Source: JBDSKH01 sp050245915 | GTDB taxonomy: Bacteria > Actinomycetota > Actinomycetes > Actinomycetales > Microbacteriaceae | Length of the DNA: 20,741 nucleotides | Reading direction: 5' to 3' | NCBI GenBank assembly: GCA_050245915.1 | Contig: JBFWWZ010000046.1 | Location: 1-20,741 of the forward strand | Part shown: piece by piece, positions 20,642-20,741 of the stretch | How the letters are laid out: each line of letters begins with the position of its first letter | How positions within the stretch are numbered: the first letter of the stretch is position 1 | The notes under the pieces: model-generated | Seen by the model: only the letters and a program-made list of their open reading frames with translations | Told to the model about the DNA's origin: nothing | The model's database searches: none | Translations under genes and position numbers: made by a program

Positions 20642-20741
20642 CTATCCCAGGGCGTCGAGCCAGGTCTTCTGGGCGGCGATCGCGTCTTCGGCGTCTTTCA
20701 CCTTGCGGGCGTCGCCTTTCGCTTTCGCCTCGGCCAGTTCG
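20642..20741 (-). CDS. C-terminal end of a protein, possibly DUF349 family; truncated by the window
   Basis: On the minus strand a frame is open from the window edge to TAG at 20644-20642. The visible 32 residues end ELAEAKAKGDARKVKDAEDA, then IAAQKTWLDALG. They are helical, rich in Ala, Lys and Glu, and resemble the coiled-coil C-terminus of actinobacterial DUF349 proteins, a gene I expect next to rel in this group. The match covers too little to be certain. It runs in the same direction as the AbiEi-like gene, about 87 bases upstream of it. Confidence 0.55.
   Translation of the reverse strand, partial: ELAEAKAKGDARKVKDAEDAIAAQKTWLDALG

Overview
The window is high-GC DNA from an actinobacterium, most probably a Microbacterium-like member of the Microbacteriaceae. 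The evidence is the gene order (thrS-HIT, pdxS-pdxT, yebC-ruvC-ruvA-ruvB, yajC-secD-secF-relA), GTG/ATG starts with ATGA/GTGA overlaps, a TANNNT-type -10 element directly before several starts, and short palindromic repeats of a type I recall from Microbacteriaceae. Most of it is conserved chromosomal backbone. There is no prophage, insertion sequence, rRNA or CRISPR array.

Layout. (1) 3-1654: the end of a membrane protein that looks like a degenerate ammonium-transporter relative, translationally coupled to a YqjF/DUF2071 protein. (2) 1661-2724: a minus-strand tRNA-Val(CAC), a small membrane protein, then a tRNA-Gly(GCC)-Cys(GCA)-Val(GAC) operon with a good promoter and an intrinsic terminator. 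(3) 2955-6037: a two-gene operon made of a processive GT2 glycosyltransferase, fused to an N-terminal GSPII_E/MshEN-like domain, and a polytopic membrane protein. This is the least characterised and most interesting accessory unit. (4) 6088-8591: leaderless thrS followed by a HIT-family nucleotide phosphorylase/hydrolase. (5) 8665-10188: pdxS and pdxT, the two subunits of DXP-independent PLP synthase. (6) 10209-11263: two unknown proteins convergent onto a shared CTAG stop. (7) 11316-14376: yebC, then an SOS-controlled ruvC-ruvA-ruvB operon for Holliday-junction processing. (8) 14419-17675: yajC-secD-secF, the accessory subcomplex of the Sec translocase. (9) 17727-19985: the bifunctional (p)ppGpp synthetase/hydrolase Rel. 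(10) 20009-20741 on the minus strand: an orphan AbiEi-like protein and the last codons of another gene, possibly of the DUF349 family.

Regulation visible in the sequence. Six genes (1858, thrS, pdxS, 10209, the minus-strand 11263 gene, ruvC) have a -10 hexamer 6-8 bases before the start codon and no room for a Shine-Dalgarno leader, so they are probably leaderless. A near-consensus actinobacterial LexA box (12092-12107) covers the -35 region of ruvC. Divergent promoters at 11270-11288 interleave.

The most unusual structural feature is the set of short palindromic repeats inside genes. One contains the start codon of pdxT, one encodes part of the RuvC C-terminus, and two in opposite orientations are translated within RuvB. 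Function assignments for the core genes are secure. Those for the GT2 partner, the two unknown proteins and the first gene are tentative.
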